Of a DNA stretch of 64,000 bases, positions 62,472-64,000 are shown piece after piece; positions within the stretch are counted from its first letter, which is position 1, and every line of letters starts with the position of its first letter. The position numbers and the translations under genes were made by a program. Origin of the DNA: Crocodylus rhombifer. Lineage: Eukaryota > Chordata > Crocodylia > Crocodylidae. Location: positions 1,030-65,029 of the forward strand of contig JAVSML010024356.1 in NCBI GenBank assembly GCA_038503035.1, in the 5' to 3' direction. The notes beneath the pieces were generated by a model that was not told the DNA's origin, did no database searches, and worked only from the letters and a program-made list of their open reading frames with translations.

Positions 62472-64000
62472 CTAGAGGGACAAATAAAGTTAACATCAAC
62501 ATTAACCAGCTAAAGCTTTTCTATCAAAAGGGCAGTGAAAAAACTGGAGGAGACAATGACAAACATATTGGGATGTGCATGTTTGTGTTTTCACATACAC
62601 ACATGCAAACTCCGTAATCCTAACTAATAAAAATCAAGTTAAAAGCCATCAGAGTCTTTGTAATATCCCAAAAACCATAACAAACATGCACAATTTTGAA
62701 GTTGTTTCCAGTGGGGAGGTTTAAAATGGATTCATCTATCAAAAAATCCATTAGTTCATTTTTCATCAAAATATTAATTAAACATATTGATTTCCTTGTT
62801 TACCAAAATGTGGTTTGGAGTTAATGAACAGTTTTGTATCCAGTGTCAATGATATGATAGCCTGGATAAACATTTCACAATAAAAAGTAAACACTTTTTA
62901 AATAATTGTCATTTCTGAAAAATACATATTTTTTATAAAAATACATATATACAGAATGTCTCAGATAGCTTTAATACCTGTAAAATGCTTTACCTATATG
63001 CACTTTACACTCAGATCTACTACACATGCAACTCAGCTGAGTGAGTGAATCACTTCTAATAGAATCAGTAGTTACCTGTACAATGTGCTTCTAGGGCTGC
63101 CAGTGATGGGACAGATGCTGATTTAAAGTCCATAACAATTACATGAAAGATTTACATTGGCATCCATTAAATTTGGATCAGGTCACAAGTGGTTATTCTT
63201 CAGCTATGATTTGCCTGAAATAAATTCTCTCTCACCCATAATATTCAAAGAAATTAAGTGGAAGAGAATGTTTTTAAGAAAGAGAAATTATATGCAATGT
63301 GGGTAGCCCCATAAATGCAGTATCCTCTGACCCATTTCATTTTTTATGGCTATGTACAATGGATCTTTTCCCTGTCATGTTTTGGATGACAATAACCTTT
63401 CTTCTGCGTGCATTTCAAAATAAAATGCCTAAATTCCAAGAAGAGATAGCCAGAAAGAGAAAAAAGAAATATCTAAACATAATATATGGTGTTCCAAAAT
63501 TTGTTGAATTTGTTAAACCCACTTCTTAAATCTCTAATCCTTATTCCTGAATAAATATGATGTTATTATTAAATTGTAACATTGTCACTAAGGCATTTCA
63601 CCTTAGTTCTGGGAGGATCCATAAAATAGGGAGACATATGAAGGATGATTTTTCAAACACACAGGAATGAGGGCATACGTATAAATACATACAGTTGTTA
63701 TGTATGATTCACCTGTGTCACCTTCAACATCCTAACTGTATCCTGATATAGAATTTATGAGCATGTCTTATTCTCACTTTTTCCATGTTTCTGACAAGCT
63801 AATGGCAAAGATTAGTCAAATAACATGGAATATCCTAGCACCCTATTTTTAAAACTCTGACCCCTTAAAGTATCTAGAGAAGCAAAGCAAGTGCAGGTCC
63901 CCAAGCCATAGCAAGTGTCTCAGTGGATGCAAATATACAGAATTTATGACAACTCCTAAACCAGGGAGCTAACTCTCTAACTGAATTCCTGATTCATACA
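62472..64000 (-). other. PRDM14: Upstream PRDM14 intron, incomplete
   Basis: This sequence lies upstream of the penultimate exon and runs off the window. It is AT-rich. I looked on the minus strand for further C2H2 spacing (Cys-x2-Cys ... His-x3-His) and found none, so the preceding exon is probably beyond 64000. Confidence 0.6.

Noticed and set aside
63070..63140. Possible extra PRDM14 exon ending at a GT donor (minus strand, near 63076)
   Set aside because: The putative exon sequence lacks Cys-x2-Cys and His spacing, so the splice-like GTAACT is likely chance.

Overview
This is gene-poor vertebrate nuclear DNA, most likely from a crocodilian; a turtle is the main alternative. The evidence is many 5'-truncated CR1 LINE copies ending in ATTCTATGA-type 3' tails, Penelope-like element (PLE) debris, short hAT derivatives, a mariner, foldback MITEs, old MIR/L2-type SINE remnants, and two spliced exons of a vertebrate C2H2 zinc-finger gene. 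Nothing prokaryotic or viral was seen. The species call is inference from repeat content.

The only host gene I can support lies at the right end on the minus strand. Two coding exons (62370-62471 and 59584-59802) join in phase and encode the last four C2H2 zinc fingers and the stop codon of a protein I identify as PRDM14, a PR-domain transcription factor of germ-cell specification and pluripotency. The rest of the gene lies beyond 64000. A TG/TA microsatellite follows the stop codon, inside the presumed 3' UTR. The remaining 59 kb is the downstream flank of PRDM14. In human the next gene on that side is SLCO5A1, and no exon of it was recognised here.

Layout. 0.6-2.3 kb: CR1 and PLE debris interrupted by a GC-rich hAT-like element. 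2.7 kb: a MITE. 4.0-4.8 kb: a hAT-like element. 6.5-8.4 kb: a minus-strand CR1 with a small nested insertion, then a hAT-like block. 11.4-13.8 kb: MITE and hAT derivatives and SINE remnants. 16.6 and 19.7 kb: two small hATs with 8-bp target duplications. 21.1-22.7 kb: a second CR1 of the 6.5 kb type. 26.6 kb: a foldback MITE. 28.7-30.5 kb: GC-rich repeat, CR1 and hAT. 30.9-33.2 kb: an internally deleted mariner split by a later CR1. 36.9-41.5 kb: GC-rich DNA, MIR/L2 remnants and hATs. 43.3-45.5 kb: CR1, PLE-like and hAT pieces. 51.6-52.8 kb: a CR1 with a 5' inversion. 56.3 kb: an imperfect palindrome. 58.3-59.0 kb: hAT and CR1 tail. 59.6-64 kb: PRDM14 exons and introns. The stretches between are AT-rich and unassigned.

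I see no new biological system. The most informative structures are records of transposition: the inverted CR1 whose junction filler matches DNA 3.2 kb away, the CR1-in-mariner nest, and a short PLE-associated motif scattered through the window. Element family names come from recognised motifs, not from a database search.
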